Below, piece by piece: positions 32,916-44,935 of a stretch of 64,000 nt of DNA. Each line of letters opens with the position of its first letter. Positions within the stretch are counted from its first letter, which is position 1. The notes under the pieces are model-generated. The model worked only from the letters and a program-made list of their open reading frames with translations. It was not told the origin of the DNA and made no database searches. Both the position numbers and the translations under genes were made by a program. The stretch comes from Paralithodes platypus (Eukaryota > Arthropoda > Malacostraca > Decapoda > Lithodidae), in the NCBI GenBank assembly GCA_032716605.1, contig CM064485.1:29601558-29665557 (forward strand). The letters are read 5' to 3'.

Positions 32916-33375
32916 TTAATGGACGGTTTGTTTGAGGTTTAAGCTACAAGGAAGTTAGAGTCGTGAACGTGGGTTTAAACCAACTTCCTGCCCTTAATGG
33001 ACGGTTTGTTTGAGGTTTAGGCTACAAGGAAGTTAGAGTCGTGAACGTGGATTTAAACCAACTTCCTGCCCTTAATGGACGGTTTGTTTGAGGTTTAGGC
33101 TACAAGGAAGTTAGAGTCGTGAACGTGGATTTAAACCAACTTCCTGCCCTTAATGGACGGTTTGTTTGAGGTTTAGGCTACAAGGGAAGTTAGAGTCGTG
33201 AACGTGGATTTAAACCAACTTCCTGCCCTTAATGGGACGGTTTGTTTGAGGTTTAGGCTACAAGGAAGTTAGAGTCGTGAACGTGGATTTAAAACCAACT
33301 TCCTGCCCTTAATGGACGGTTTGTTTGAGGTTTAGGCTACAAGGGAAGTTAGAGTCGTGAACGTGGATTTTAAGC
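32916..33375. repeat. 78-bp minisatellite seeded at a MITE-A end, about six copies
   Basis: Each unit contains ACCAACTTCCTGCCCTTAA, which is the terminal sequence of the MITE-A copy ending at 32915 (ACCAACTGTCTGCCCTTAA), plus flanking DNA with TGGACGGTTTGTTTGAGG. An ancestral single unit is visible at 32166-32230. Confidence 0.9.
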
Positions 33376-33500
33376 GGAATAGTAATACTAATGTAAGTGT
33401 GTGAGGAATAGAAAGCATGTTCAATTATATTGTATATGTTTATAAATGCACTACAACCGTATTTTAGTTGGTAATTCTGATAAATATTGATGTATGCAGG
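33376..33500. repeat. Duplicate of 32230-32355
   Basis: Continues the flank of the 78-bp array and matches the unduplicated copy upstream (AAAGCATGTTCAATTATATT against AAAGTATGTTGAATTGGG). Confidence 0.65.
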
Positions 33501-33544
33501 TCCAATTGATTAATATTGATTAATACATTGAAACACACGACCTT

Positions 33545-33760
33545 TTCAATCCTTTCTGTACCGGCAACGTTCTTTTAACTTTGTTCAGGCTGCCATTAGA
33601 CGATTTTATTCAGTTTCAAAAGGGCCTCCAACAATTAACAGGCTTCGAACTATCGCACTTAATCTTTCTTACTACCGCAGATCCTTCTTAAGCTGCACAA
33701 AATCGTCTAAATATAGCCAGAACAAAATTAAAAAGACTTCGCTGGTACAGAAAGGGTTAA
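33545..33760. mobile_element. MITE-B copy
   Basis: Inverted arms CCTTTCTGTACCGGCAACG and GCTGGTACAGAAAGGGTTAA extend to about 75 bases, including AGACGATTTTATTCAG and its partner. Right TTAA at 33757-33760; the left one is mutated. Confidence 0.7.
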
Positions 33761-33774
33761 ACAGACGGACAAAC

Positions 33775-33834
33775 AGACAGACAGACAGCAGACAGGGAAT
33801 CAAGTGAATAAACAGCACACACACACACCCACCC

Positions 33835-33865
<31 letters not shown>
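33775..33865. repeat. ACAG / CA / CCCA microsatellite cluster
   Basis: (ACAG)n, then (CA)n, (CCCA)n and (CA)n in succession. Confidence 0.9.
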
Positions 33866-33866
<1 letters not shown>

Positions 33867-33949
33867 GAATAATAGTGAGGTAGGTTTAACAATTACCTCT
33901 GTTCAGTTCAAGCTGCTGGTAGGGTATTTCGGAGGGAGGGGGGGGGGGG

Positions 33950-34925
33950 ATGGTGGTTGGGGGGGAGAGGGTGATGATGGTAGATGTATTGATGGTTATG
34001 ATTGTGGTAGGTAAGGTGACGATTGTGGTGGTGGTAGTGGTTGTGGTGGTGGTGATGGTGGTTGTGGTGGTGATGGTAGGGGTAAATGTATGATGCTTCT
34101 GGTAATGCTAATAGTTGTAGTGATGGTAGTAGTTGTGGTTGTAGTGGTGATATTGGTGGTGGTTGTAGTGGTATTGGTGGTAGTGGTGATAAAGGTAGTA
34201 ATTTTGGTGGTGATGGTTGGGGTGAATGTAGTGATGGTAGTGGTTGTGGTAGTGATATTGGTGGTGATGATGGTAGGGGTGATGCAGTGATGATAGTGGT
34301 TGTGGTGGTGATGGTAGTGATTTTGGTGGTTGTGGTGATGGAGGTAGTGGTTGTTGTGGTGGTGCTTGTGGTGATGGAGGTAGTATAGTGGTTGTGGTGG
34401 TGATATTGGTGGTGATGGTAGGGTTGAATGTAGTGATGGAGGTGGTGGTGATATTAGTGGTGATGGTATGGTTGAATGTAGTGGTGATATTGGTGGTGAT
34501 GGTGGTGGTTGTGGTGATGGAGGTAGTGGTAGTGGTGATATTGGTGGTGATGGTAGTGGTTGTAGTGGTGATATTGGTGGTGATGGTAGTGGTTGTAGTG
34601 GTGATATTGGTGGTGATGGTAGTGGTTGTAGTGGTGATATTGGTGGTGATGGTAGTGGTGATATTGGTGGTGATGGTAGTGGTTGTAGTGGTGATGGTAG
34701 TGGTGATATTGGTGGTGATGGTAGTGGTGATATTGGTGGTGATGGTAGTGGTTGTAGTGGTGATATTGGTGGTGATGGTAGTGGTTGTAGTGGTGATATT
34801 GGTGGTGATGGTAGTGGTTGTAGTGGTGATATTGGTGGTGATGGTAGTGGTTGTAGTGGTGGTGATTGTAGTGGTGATATTGGTGGTGATGGTAGTGGTT
34901 GTGGTATTGTTTATGGTTGTATTAA
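33950..34925. repeat. GGT/GAT-rich array with 33-bp higher-order unit
   Basis: Trinucleotide-like GGTGGTGAT sequence. From about 34480 it resolves to units with GGTGATATTGGTGGTGATGG and TAGTGGTTGTAGT, many identical. Open frames in several phases (Gly/Asp/Ser- or Val-rich) result from the period being a multiple of three. Confidence 0.95.
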
Positions 34926-35128
34926 TAGGACAGACAAACTTACAGACAAATACACAGACACCCTCCCCTCCTCCCTCCCTCCCCCCACACACAGACACCC
35001 CCTACCCCCACTCCCACCATCCCCATTCACTTCCCACGGAGAAACACCCCATCCATCCTCCCTTCCCCTCCTCCCACTCTCACCAACCCTTCACAGTAAA
35101 TCCCCTACCCCACCCACTAGTCTTGTCA

Positions 35129-35129
<1 letters not shown>

Positions 35130-35195
<66 letters not shown>

Positions 35196-35310
35196 GAGAG
35201 ACACATCACACGCACACAATACGCATCACATACACAGGCTCATTCACTCACACTCTCTCTCTCATACATTTTCTCAAGCCAAACCAAGAACACACACCCA
35301 CACGCACGCA

Positions 35311-35359
<49 letters not shown>

Positions 35360-35360
35360 G
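35130..35360. repeat. (CT)n, (CGCA)n and (CA)n tracts
   Basis: CT repeats at 35130-35193, ACGC repeats at about 35300-35330, CA repeats to 35356. Confidence 0.95.
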
Positions 35361-36263
35361 AAAAGAGTTGAAATTAATATAGATATATGAAAAATATAGA
35401 GATACAGTCAAACACCCACCCCAAGGCAAAATAGAGAGGCGGATGGACTTTATCAGGCCACAGCCATCCGCCGTAATCAGTTTTCTGTTATAACTGTGGC
35501 AAACCGGCTATCTCTATAATACCTGGTGTAGAGTGTTTGCCCTAAAAGAAAGAGTAGTATAGTACTAATGAAATAGTCAAAATCAGGGGGTTGATAAATT
35601 CGGGAAGTCAATTTTGTAGTCAGAAGTAGAGTAGACAAAATCAGTTAGTTTAAATTGAGGAAGTCACATTTTGTCGTCGGATATCGAAGAAGAAATCCAT
35701 TAACTACGTCAAAAAGTATTGAAACATATTTAGCATGAGATAAAGTGAGGTTGAGCTCTGGGAGGCAGGGGACGCTCAACCCCCACTCTGACAGGATCAG
35801 CCCATCTCCTTGGCATCAACATTCTGGTAATAATACGTCGACATATTCAGTAGATGCAGTGTTTGGTAAATTCAATGACGTCATCATTATTAGCTGAGAT
35901 GTTCTTCACAAATTTACTCATATCGTCTCTAGCAGTTCTAAGATGGTGTTTCTTGAAATACGTCACTTATTATAATATTTTTAAAATTTATTGTAGTTAA
36001 AATATCTAATTGGTAGTTTGTTAAAATGTCTTTTTAAGAGTTATATTTCATATCCTTGTTTCAACAATGTTCTAATAAGGACCTTACAAGCCTCTAAAAA
36101 GTGTTCATATTTTGAACAGACTCTACTATAGCGTATTATTTGGGAAGTAAAAACACCATAGCTTTGTCTGTTGGGGATATTTCCGCAAAGAAAGGGAAAG
36201 TTAACTATATGAAATTGGAAATCTGTTCGTTTGTCATAAAGTTTTGTTACAAATTTCGTATCA
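35361..36263. other. About 900 bases without a recognised feature
   Basis: No gene or clear repeat. CCTGGTGTAGAGTGTTTGCC at about 35521-35540 resembles the A-box part of the SINE-like sequence at 5000. Confidence 0.4.
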
Positions 36264-36477
36264 ATTACACACACACACACACACACCCATCACATACATC
36301 CATTTTACCCACCAAAAAACAAGAACGCACACACACACACACACAACAAACATACACACACATCAATCATACCCAACAGACCAAACAAGAACACACACAC
36401 ACACACATAACAAACATACACACACACACACGACAAACATACACACACATCCACCATACCCAACAGACCAAACAAGA

Positions 36478-36541
<64 letters not shown>
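36264..36541. repeat. (CA)n compound microsatellite
   Basis: Four CA blocks separated by near-identical CATACCCAACAGACCAAACA-type linkers; the last block (36480-36541) is pure. Confidence 0.95.
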
Positions 36542-36543
<2 letters not shown>

Positions 36544-36625
36544 CAATAAACTGTCCTCTACTGTATCGGGGGAAAAGGTGGAAACTGTTTGTTGGGCCCG
36601 TCTGGCTGTATGTCTGTCTGGCTGT

Positions 36626-36890
<265 letters not shown>

Positions 36891-36892
36891 AA

Positions 36893-37109
36893 TTAACCCT
36901 TTCATTATCCGATTATGCATATATTTTCTGTTTGCTGGTTATTATTAGACGATTATAATTTGATTATGAAGGGCATATGGTTGTCAGAGGGTTGACTGAG
37001 GTAGACTTTACCCTCTTAATTCCCACAGATCCTTCTTAAACTGTGTACATCGTCTTATAATAGCCAGAGTAAACTGTCAAAATGCGTCATATAATGTTGA
37101 AAGGGTTAA
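36893..37109. mobile_element. MITE-B copy, TTAA-bounded
   Basis: Begins TTAACCCTTTCATTATCC and ends TTGAAAGGGTTAA; 217 bp including both TTAA. The arms pair imperfectly over most of the length. Confidence 0.8.
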
Positions 37110-37212
37110 GATGCTCTCTTAACTTGATCCTAGGTAACCTTAGACGGTTTTACTAGAGCTGCTTTAGTTGACTCTCTTGTATTCCAAAGGCTATACCGGT
37201 ACTCTATCGTAA

Positions 37213-37627
37213 TTAACGGGGGTGGGGCCTATTGATTTCCTCATTTATGTATTTTTTATTTTATTATGTTTTTAGTTTCCTCCCTAGACCTCTATCAAGC
37301 TTAAAAATACACCTGCCCAAGACCCTTTTTCAAGATAAATTTCCTGGCCGAAGGCCGGTTCCTCTTAAACTACAGGCTCGCTATCGCTCGCCAGGAAAAA
37401 ATAGACACCTAAATGAAACAAAGTTTTAATATTGACAAAAATGGGGCGAAAGGTCTTAACATCGCCAAACTAATGGGCCCGAACATCTTATAATCTGAAA
37501 ACTAATGGGGCTAAACATCTTATAATCTGAAAACTAATGGGGCTAAACATCTTATAATCTGAAAACGAATGGGGCTAAACATGAGGAAGAAAGGGGACCA
37601 GGAAAAAACCGGCTCATCTCCCCTTAA
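37213..37627 (+). mobile_element. MITE-A copy with internal triplication
   Basis: TTAACGGGGGTGGGG to CTCCCCTTAA. Carries the MITE-A core. A 32-base segment with CATCTTATAATCTGAAAAC is present three times in tandem (37490-37585), which explains the extra length. Confidence 0.8.
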
Positions 37628-37834
37628 TTCTCGGGTTTCCAAAAAGGTCTTCCAAAGTTCAACCACTATGTATCCCCACTCGCCTGGGCAAGAGATACAG
37701 AGAGCAGCCAGCGAACCTTACCAGTAGAATTATTCCCAACAGATAAACTTCCAAAATTGAGTTGCCGGGGGTAAATGTGTAAATATTCACATCAGATGAC
37801 ACAGAGCGGCGTCATTTACATATCTGGCTTAAAT

Positions 37835-38345
37835 AAGGGGGGGGGGGGGGGGGTAAGGGTGAGGGTGAGGGGCGGGGGATCGGGGAAGTGGTGGTATAGG
37901 CGGATACAGAGGGAGGAAGGGAGAGACGGGGAATTTTTTAGAGAGAGAGAGAGAGTATGAGAGGGAGGGAGGGAGGGTGAGTGTATGTGGGGGGGGGGGG
38001 GGGGGTGAAGGTGAGATATTGTGGGGGGAGGAGGGTCACCCGTGTTCTAGGGGGGAGATGGGTTTTGTGTGTGTGTGTGAGAGAGAGAGAGTGTGTGTGT
38101 GTGTGTGTGTGAGAGTGAATGAGTGTATGTAGGGGGGGGGGGGGGAGGGAGATGGTGCGTATAGTGGGGGGAGGAGGGGCGTGTTGTGGGAGGGAGAGAT
38201 AGGGTGTTTTTGTGCGAGAGAGAGAGGAGGGAATGTTGGTTGAGGAGTTTATGAGGGGGTACTGTGGTGGGGGAGAGAGTGTGTGTTGAGGAAGAGGGGG
38301 TGTTGGTTGGGGGGAGGGAGAGAGGATGTGTTTTGATGAGAAGAG
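37835..38345. repeat. G-rich low-complexity DNA
   Basis: G runs up to 20 at 37837-37855 and 37991-38005, with GAGAGA and GTGTGT tracts. Confidence 0.9.
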
Positions 38346-39818
38346 GGAAAGAGTGGGAAAAGCGGTGATATAAGGAAGTGGAAATTTACCCGTTTCCATA
38401 TTAGTTGTTTCAGAGCTCCCAAAACATAATACCATCGATAGTAAAGAAGGTCAGAGGTTTTTGATGGTGGATAGGAGGGGTATAGTGAGTGGTGGTGCTT
38501 TTCAACAATGAGGCACATTACCTATGCTAGCAGGCTAGCTATGTTGAAACGCCTTTTAAACTGGCACACTATGTCCTTGGAGTGCCACATGTATTTGTTG
38601 ATTTCATTAATCGAGTTAAGAAGTAAAGTTGGTTGGTGAAAACAAATATATATATGAATTTATAGTATACTGGTAGACGACCATGGATGCCATGCCACCT
38701 ATATTGACACACTGCATATGCTAACAAGCCATCTATGCTAGCAGGTGACCTATGGTGGGATGCCACTTGCTTGCACGCCGCCCATACTGGTACTCAGGTG
38801 AGGGATCCTGAAGCGCTACCTATGCTTACACGCCACCTACAGTATATATATATATACATACAGTACTGTAACTACAGTAGTACTACATCCGATTACCTGG
38901 TGGGAGAAGCAAAAATGTAGCCAATGTTCAAACTACTGGCGAGTATTGCTTGGCTAGCAGAGTTTTACCGCAGTAGTGCGTTGCGTAAAATAGTTTGCGA
39001 ACAGAATCAGACAAGTAGACACGGTTGATGGTGGTGAACTCGTTGTGGTTTACACGTCTTTGTGGGGAATGTGATAGTATTTACAAACTATCATCGTATT
39101 TATTTATGTAGTTCATGTTCTCTTCCGAAATCCTGCTAACGGGAAACAGAAAAGCAGGCAGGCAAAGGAAAAGTCATAAGCTCTAGTCCGGAGGTATGAC
39201 TGACTGATAGATAACTTTCATATAAATTATATTCGTTTGATCATCTACCACTGTTTTTTTTTCTTCTCTATCGTTCAACTAGCACTTCTATTGATCAGTT
39301 TGTTGGGTATGTATCACTTATGGACGAATTATTATGAACAAATCTATAGGATATCTAAGTGGAATCCCAACCCGTGGCCAACCTCGTGGCTGGTGCCGAT
39401 AATTCACATACTGTCTATTACTTCACAAATACAGTACACATGCTACAAGTAGATTTAACATTAACGAACAGTGTCTATATAGGCTACTTGTACAATTTTA
39501 TATTTATGGCCTTTAAATTCGACTATTAAATGGCCAGGTAGCAACATAAGGCTGGTTGCTGCTCTGCACATGTCCTGGGGAACACGAGTACCAACATTCT
39601 CGCCATTTACTCTCACTAATTCACATGCATTATATCCATATACACTTCATCACTCTTGTATATAATGTTGTATGAAATGGAGCCTAATGGTTTATTGGTA
39701 TGTAGGGTCGGAGTTAAGTATATTACAATGGTGTTAAAGAGTTAGTGGAGTGTACTGTATTATACGTAGTGGTTGCCAGCCCTGCCGCCTCGCCACCCAG
39801 CTCCCACCTCCTCAATAT
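38346..39818. other. Unassigned, one degenerate minisatellite
   Basis: 38520-38840 has irregular repeats of GCTAGCAGG, TGCCACCTAT and CACGCC type. 39237-39452 is a 71-codon frame beginning with a hydrophobic stretch; no homology can be claimed. No gene supported. Confidence 0.4.
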
Positions 39819-39899
39819 CAGTGTTGCCAGATTCTAAATGCAGAATTATCGTATTGTGACCACAAAATTATGGAATTTGCACCAAAATTATCGTACACT

Positions 39900-39970
<71 letters not shown>

Positions 39971-40484
39971 AGGGAATGTTGTTAAGCATTTATTAATTTA
40001 ATTCGTAATGCCCAAAATAGATTCAACATAAAGAGAAGAGATAACAATACTAATGGTTTTCAGATCTAATATTACTTTAATACAAATGAATAAGTTCTTG
40101 CTAAGAAACGATTACAACATTTGATCTAGTAGGCCTATTGATCTAAATCATTATGAACTATTCTTCCTAATCCTCGGTTGTCTCAGATGTGTTATATAGT
40201 TCCCTTTCCAATTCTCATTAATTCCTTACTCCCTTTATTCATTTATTAATATATGTATGAAACAATGTGATTATCTAAGAGATTTATTTGGATGTTCAAC
40301 AATTCCCTGAACTCTCTCCCAATTTATGTTGCATCTTGGTTTAATTCATATAATAATATAATATTTTTGTTGAAATCGTAAAATTATCGTACAAAATGTA
40401 CGATAATGAGAAACACTATCGTACATCGTACTAAGGGTCAGATTATCGTAATGTACGATAATTATCGTACGTATGGCAACACTG
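39819..40484. mobile_element. hAT-like MITE
   Basis: Perfect terminal inverted repeat CAGTGTTGCCA / TGGCAACACTG bounding 666 bp of AT-rich DNA with a (TA)n at 39903-39964. Subterminal ATTATCGTA motifs occur at least seven times in both orientations, including the palindrome TACGATAATTATCGTA near 40455. CAGNG ends and repeated subterminal motifs are typical of hAT elements. CTCAATAT before and CTCATAT shortly after do not form a clean 8-bp duplication. Confidence 0.6.
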
Positions 40485-40741
40485 CGAGTCCTCATATCCC
40501 ACTCAGCAAGTACCCGACACCCTCACCGGTCACGCGGCGGCTGAAGTTGTCATGCATTTTGTGTTTTCTCGCGGTTGTGTGTGCGTGCGCGTAATTCGGA
40601 AGACGGGAAGCTACGCGGAGTGACTGTATCTACCGGAAGAGTGAGTAATTAGGGCCCAGTGTCTTCGCCTTAAGCCGTGGTGGAGTGAGGGAGTTGTGGT
40701 GCCGGCGACTGCACAAGCCATCTTGGCGTCTCTCCCGCAAG
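40485..40741 (+). promoter_or_regulatory. Candidate CpG-rich promoter and 5'-UTR exon
   Basis: The only unique GC- and CpG-rich stretch in the window. CCGGAAG at 40633-40639 is an ETS-type site; GCCATCTTGGCG at 40717-40728 fits the YY1 consensus, often found just after the start site of TATA-less housekeeping genes. The stretch ends in CCCGCAAG followed by GTAAGC (40742), a strong splice donor; GTGAGT at 40641 is an alternative. No long open frame, so the exon would be untranslated. Inference from composition and motifs only. Confidence 0.35.
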
Positions 40742-40935
40742 GTAAGCCATTATTCTGTGCGGTGTAGTAAGTGGCGTCATAATTATACAAATGTGATATA
40801 CCGGTACTTTTTATTTATCGGAAACCAGTATAATGTTTACTATTTAATTAGTTGGTTTTATTAGCGTTTTGATAAAGAAAATTTAGTGTTATGTTGGTGC
40901 CGGTTTGATGGTTAGTGATAATGATGTGTGAACGG
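40742..40935. other. Unassigned; possible intron start
   Basis: AT-rich DNA after the candidate donor; nothing recognised. Confidence 0.3.
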
Positions 40936-41660
40936 TACCCCTCCCCCCCCCCCCCCCCCTTCTCACCTCCTCCCTTCCCCTGCTACTCACCTCCTCCCTC
41001 CCCCCCCCTCTCACTCCTCCCTTCCCCTGCTTCTCACCTCCTCCCTCCCCCACCTTCTCACCTACTCCCTTCTCCACTTGTTCTCCTCCCTCCCTCACCT
41101 TCTCACCTCCCTCCCCCATATTCTCACCTCCCTCCTCCGCCTTCTCACCTCCCTCCTCCGCCTTCTCACCTCCCTCCTCCCTCCCTCCACCTTCTCACCT
41201 CCTCCCTCCCTCCACCTTTTCACCTCCTCCCTTCTCCACTTGTTCTCCATCCCCCACCTTCTCACCTCCTCCATCACCTCACCTCCCTTCTCCACTTGTT
41301 CACCTCCATCCCTTCACCTTCTCACCTCCTCCATTCCCCCTTCTCACCTCCTTCATCCCCCCATCTCACCTCCTCCATCCTTCCACCTTCTCCGCCACTT
41401 TCCCCCACATTTCTTTCGCTACCGTACCTCTCCCACTAACCCCCATTTCCTCGTTCGCACACCTTCCCCCTCCCCTGCTTTTCTACCTTCCCTCCACGCT
41501 CCCCCACCTTCCCTCCCCCTACTTTCACCTTCCCCCTTTGTCCCCTACTTTCCTTGCCAAGTCTAGCCCCCACCATCCTTCCCGCTATTCCTCCTTCTGG
41601 CTTTCCCCCCCCCCCTCCTCCCCCCCCCCCCCCCCCCCCCCCCCCCCTCGTTCTTCCACC
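40936..41660. repeat. C-rich pyrimidine tract
   Basis: Irregular CTTCTCACCTCCTCCCTCC units with C runs up to about 26 (41622-41647). Strongly strand-asymmetric. Confidence 0.95.
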
Positions 41661-41924
41661 TTTCCCTTCTACCCCCTTCACGTTCTAACCCATCTATCCC
41701 CTACTAACTTCCTAATCCTGCCACGGACATTAGTTCCAGGGCAGTAGTTCCCTTTCCAATGTTCCCTTACCCACTCTAAACCACTGTTTGGACAATTGAT
41801 CCTCAGTCTTTTGGAGGACAAGCAGCCTAGAAGGGTCACCAGACCTGTTGTTGCTTGATTTCCTTATAATTCCCATTCGTTTTTCCTCTTGCTTTCCACC
41901 CATCCTTCTCCTCTCGCATCCCAC

Positions 41925-43110
41925 TCATTCGTCTCATCTCGCTTATTATTCATCCCTTTCCTTTCGCTTCCCACTCATCCCTCTCGTCTCAATTCCCACG
42001 CATCCCTCCTGCCTCAATTCCCACTCATCCCTCTCGTATCACTTCCCACTCATCCCTCTCGTATCACTTCCCACTCATCCCTCTCGTATCACTTCCCACT
42101 CATCCCTCTCGTATCACTTCCCACTCATCCCTCTCGTATCACTTCCCACTCATCCCTCTCGTATCACTTCCCACTCATCCCTCCTGTCTCACTTCCCACT
42201 CATCCCTCCTGTCTCACTTTCCACTCATCCCTCCCATCTCACTTCCCACTCATCCCTCTCATCTTCCTTTCCAATCACCCCTCTCATCGTGATTCCCACT
42301 CATCCCTCCTGTCTCACTTCCCACTCATCCATCCTGTCTCACTTCCCACTCATCCCTCCTGTCTCACTTCCCACGCATCCCTCTTGTCTCACTTCCCACT
42401 CATCCCTCTCGTCTCACTTCCCACTCATCCCTCTCGTCTCACTTCCCACTCATCCCTCTCGTCTCACTTCCCACTCATCCCTCTCGTCTCACTTCCCACT
42501 CATCTCACTTCCCACTCATCCCTCTCGTCTCACTTCCCACTCATCCCTCTCGTCTCACTTCCCACTCATCCCTCTCGTCTCACTTCCCACTCATCCCTCT
42601 CGTCTCACTTCCCACTCATCCCTCTGTCTCACTTCCCACTCATCCTGTCTCACTTCCCACTCATCCCTCTGTCTTACTTCCGTCTCATCTTGCTTCCCAC
42701 TCGTCCTTCTCATCTTGCTTCACACTCTTCCTTCTCATCTTGCTTCCCACTCATCCCTCTCATCTTGATTCCCACTAATCCCTCATCTTGCTTCCCACTC
42801 ATCCCTCTCATCTTGCTTCACTCATCCCTCTCATCTTGCTTCCCACTCATCCCTCTCATCTTGCTTCCCACTCATCCCTCTCATCTTGCTTCCCACTCAT
42901 CCCTCTCATCTTGCTTCCCACTCATCCCTCTCATCTTGCTTCCCACTCATCCCTCTCATCTTGCTTCCCACTCATCCCTCTCATCTTGCTTCCCACTCAC
43001 CCCTCTTATCTTGCTTCCCACTGATCCCCCCCATCTCACTCATTCCTCTAATCCCTCATGTTGCTTCTCACTCATCCCACTCAGCTTCTTTCCCACTCCT
43101 GTTGCCCACT
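41925..43110. repeat. 25-bp minisatellite, about 47 copies
   Basis: Unit CTTCCCACTCATCCCTCTC plus GTCTCA. Subfamilies are arranged in blocks: TCGTATCA (42030-42180), CTGTCTCA, TCGTCTCA (42400-42620), TCATCTTG (42700-43010), showing local homogenisation. Confidence 0.95.
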
Positions 43111-43171
43111 CATTCCTTTCCAGTTGCTTAAGTGAATGGAAGGTACGGTTGGCCAAATAAGTCATGTTTCC

Positions 43172-43345
43172 TCTGCCATAACGTTTTGCTCGCTGTGTGC
43201 TGTATTAATGTCTGTCAGATGTTGAATAGGGTGTGTAAAGATAGGAACATGTTTGTATATCTCACACGAAACGATTCATATAGTTTAGTGTTGATACCAA
43301 TTATTGATCGAAATATACTAGGTGCTGCGACATCACTTATTTGGT
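43172..43345. repeat. Duplicated segment, empty MITE-B site
   Basis: Matches 49437-49463 plus 49674-49815. Its TTAA at 43205-43208 is single, where the other copy holds a MITE-B insert. The match ends where the 18-bp array begins. Confidence 0.85.
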
Positions 43346-44395
43346 CTGCTTTGACCGTTCGGAATGCTTTGACCGCTTTGAGTACTGTACTTTGACCTCT
43401 CGTACTGCTTTGACCGCTTTGAGTACTGTACTTTGACCTCTCGTACTGCTTTGACCGCTCAGACTGCTTTGATCGATCGGACTACTTTTAACGCACGGAC
43501 TGCTCTGACCAATCGGACTGCTTTGACCGCTCGGACTGCTTTGACCGCTCGGACTGCTTTGACCAATCGAACTGCTTTGACCGCTCGGACTGCTTTGACC
43601 TCTCGGACTGCTTTGACCGCTTTGAGTACTTTGACCTCTCGGACTACTTTGATCGCTTGAATTACGTCATTGATTGTTCGGTCTACTTTGATTGCTCTGA
43701 CTACTTTGACCGCTCGGACTATTTTGACAGCTCGAACTACTCTGACCTCTTGGACTACTTTGACCGCTCGGACTACTTGACCGCTCGGAGTGCTTTGACC
43801 GTTCAGAGTGCTTTGACCGCTCGGAGTGCTTTGACCGGTCGGACTGCTTTGACCGCTCGGACTGCTTTGACCGCTCGGACTGCTTTGACCGCTCGGACTG
43901 CTTTGACCACTCTGACTGCTTTGACCACTCTGACTGCTTTGACCACTCTGACTGCTTTGACCGCTCAGATTGCTGTGACCGCTAAGAGTGACCGCTTTGA
44001 CCGTTTAAAGTTATTTGACCACTTTGAGTGATTGTAACCGCTTAGGGTGCTTTGATTGCTCGGACTACTTTGATCGCTCGGACTACTATGATTGCTCTGA
44101 CTATTTGACCGCTCGGACTACATTGATCGCTCGGACTACTAAGATCGCTCGGACTACTATGACCGCTCGGAATGCTTGACCGCTCGGACTGCTTTGACCG
44201 CTCGGACTTTGACCGGACTGCTTTGACTGCTCGGACTACTTTGACCGCTCGGACTGCTTTGACCGCTCGGACTGCTTTGACCGCTCGGACTGCTTTGACC
44301 GCTCGGACTGCTTTGACCGCTCGGACTGCTTTGATCGCTCGGACTGCTTTGATCGCTCGGACTGCTTTGATCGCTCGGACTACATTGTTTTTATA
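43346..44395. repeat. 18-bp minisatellite, about 55 copies
   Basis: Unit TTTGACCGCTCGGACTGC with point variants. The period is a multiple of three, giving TALTAR-type and, on the minus strand, AVRAVK-type pseudo-proteins. Confidence 0.95.
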
Positions 44396-44462
44396 ATCAA
44401 ATGTTCCTTCCGCTGTATTTTGTCCATACATCTTTATTTATATAGTACCGTATATACCGGTA

Positions 44463-44494
<32 letters not shown>

Positions 44495-44935
44495 CATTTT
44501 TTCCGACCTAATATTACTTTGTATAATGTAGTCGTCCCATAGACTCCCCTTTTCCAGGCCTGTCTTCTGTGCCTATAGACTTACTCAAACTAATATTTGT
44601 TTTATCTTCATTTTGTGTACACTTCCCCTTCTCTTCTGGCATTTCACCAGTATTGTGGGTTTTTTTTCCCCAAGCTTCATAATATTCTTCCTTTTATTAG
44701 CATTGTTCCGACGTTTTTCTTATATATCCATACAATATATCTATATGTCTATTTATCTATATCTATATAATCTATTTATCTATCTATCTATCTATCTGTA
44801 TATAATGTTTGTACAACTTTGTTTTCTTATATACCGGTATACTATTAGCATTTTTTATTAACCCCTGACCTACCATATATGACTAAGTCAATATTTTCTC
44901 TCCCACCCCTCCTATGCCTTCATCATATTATTTTT
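44396..44935. other. Unassigned with (TA)n and (TCTA)n
   Basis: TA repeats at 44465-44493 and TCTA repeats at 44755-44798. No gene. Confidence 0.7.

Noticed and set aside
34086..35371. Gly/Asp/Ser-rich, Val-rich and Thr-rich open frames
   Set aside because: Trinucleotide-like array and CT/CA tracts with no stop codons by composition; no start context or domain.
39237..39452. 71-codon frame with a hydrophobic start and Pro-rich end, like a cytochrome P450 N-terminus
   Set aside because: Similarity is only in general character; no conserved motif, and the acceptor-like CAACTAG upstream is weak.
41848..43160. Frames of 306 and 423 codons
   Set aside because: 25-bp tandem array lacking stops in three frames; no protein family resemblance.
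43657..44031. Asp/Tyr-rich frame (FDCSDYFDRSDYFD-like)
   Set aside because: A third reading of the 18-bp array.
43433..44431. TALTAR- and AVRAVK-type repeat proteins
   Set aside because: 18-bp array, open in both directions because the period is a multiple of three.
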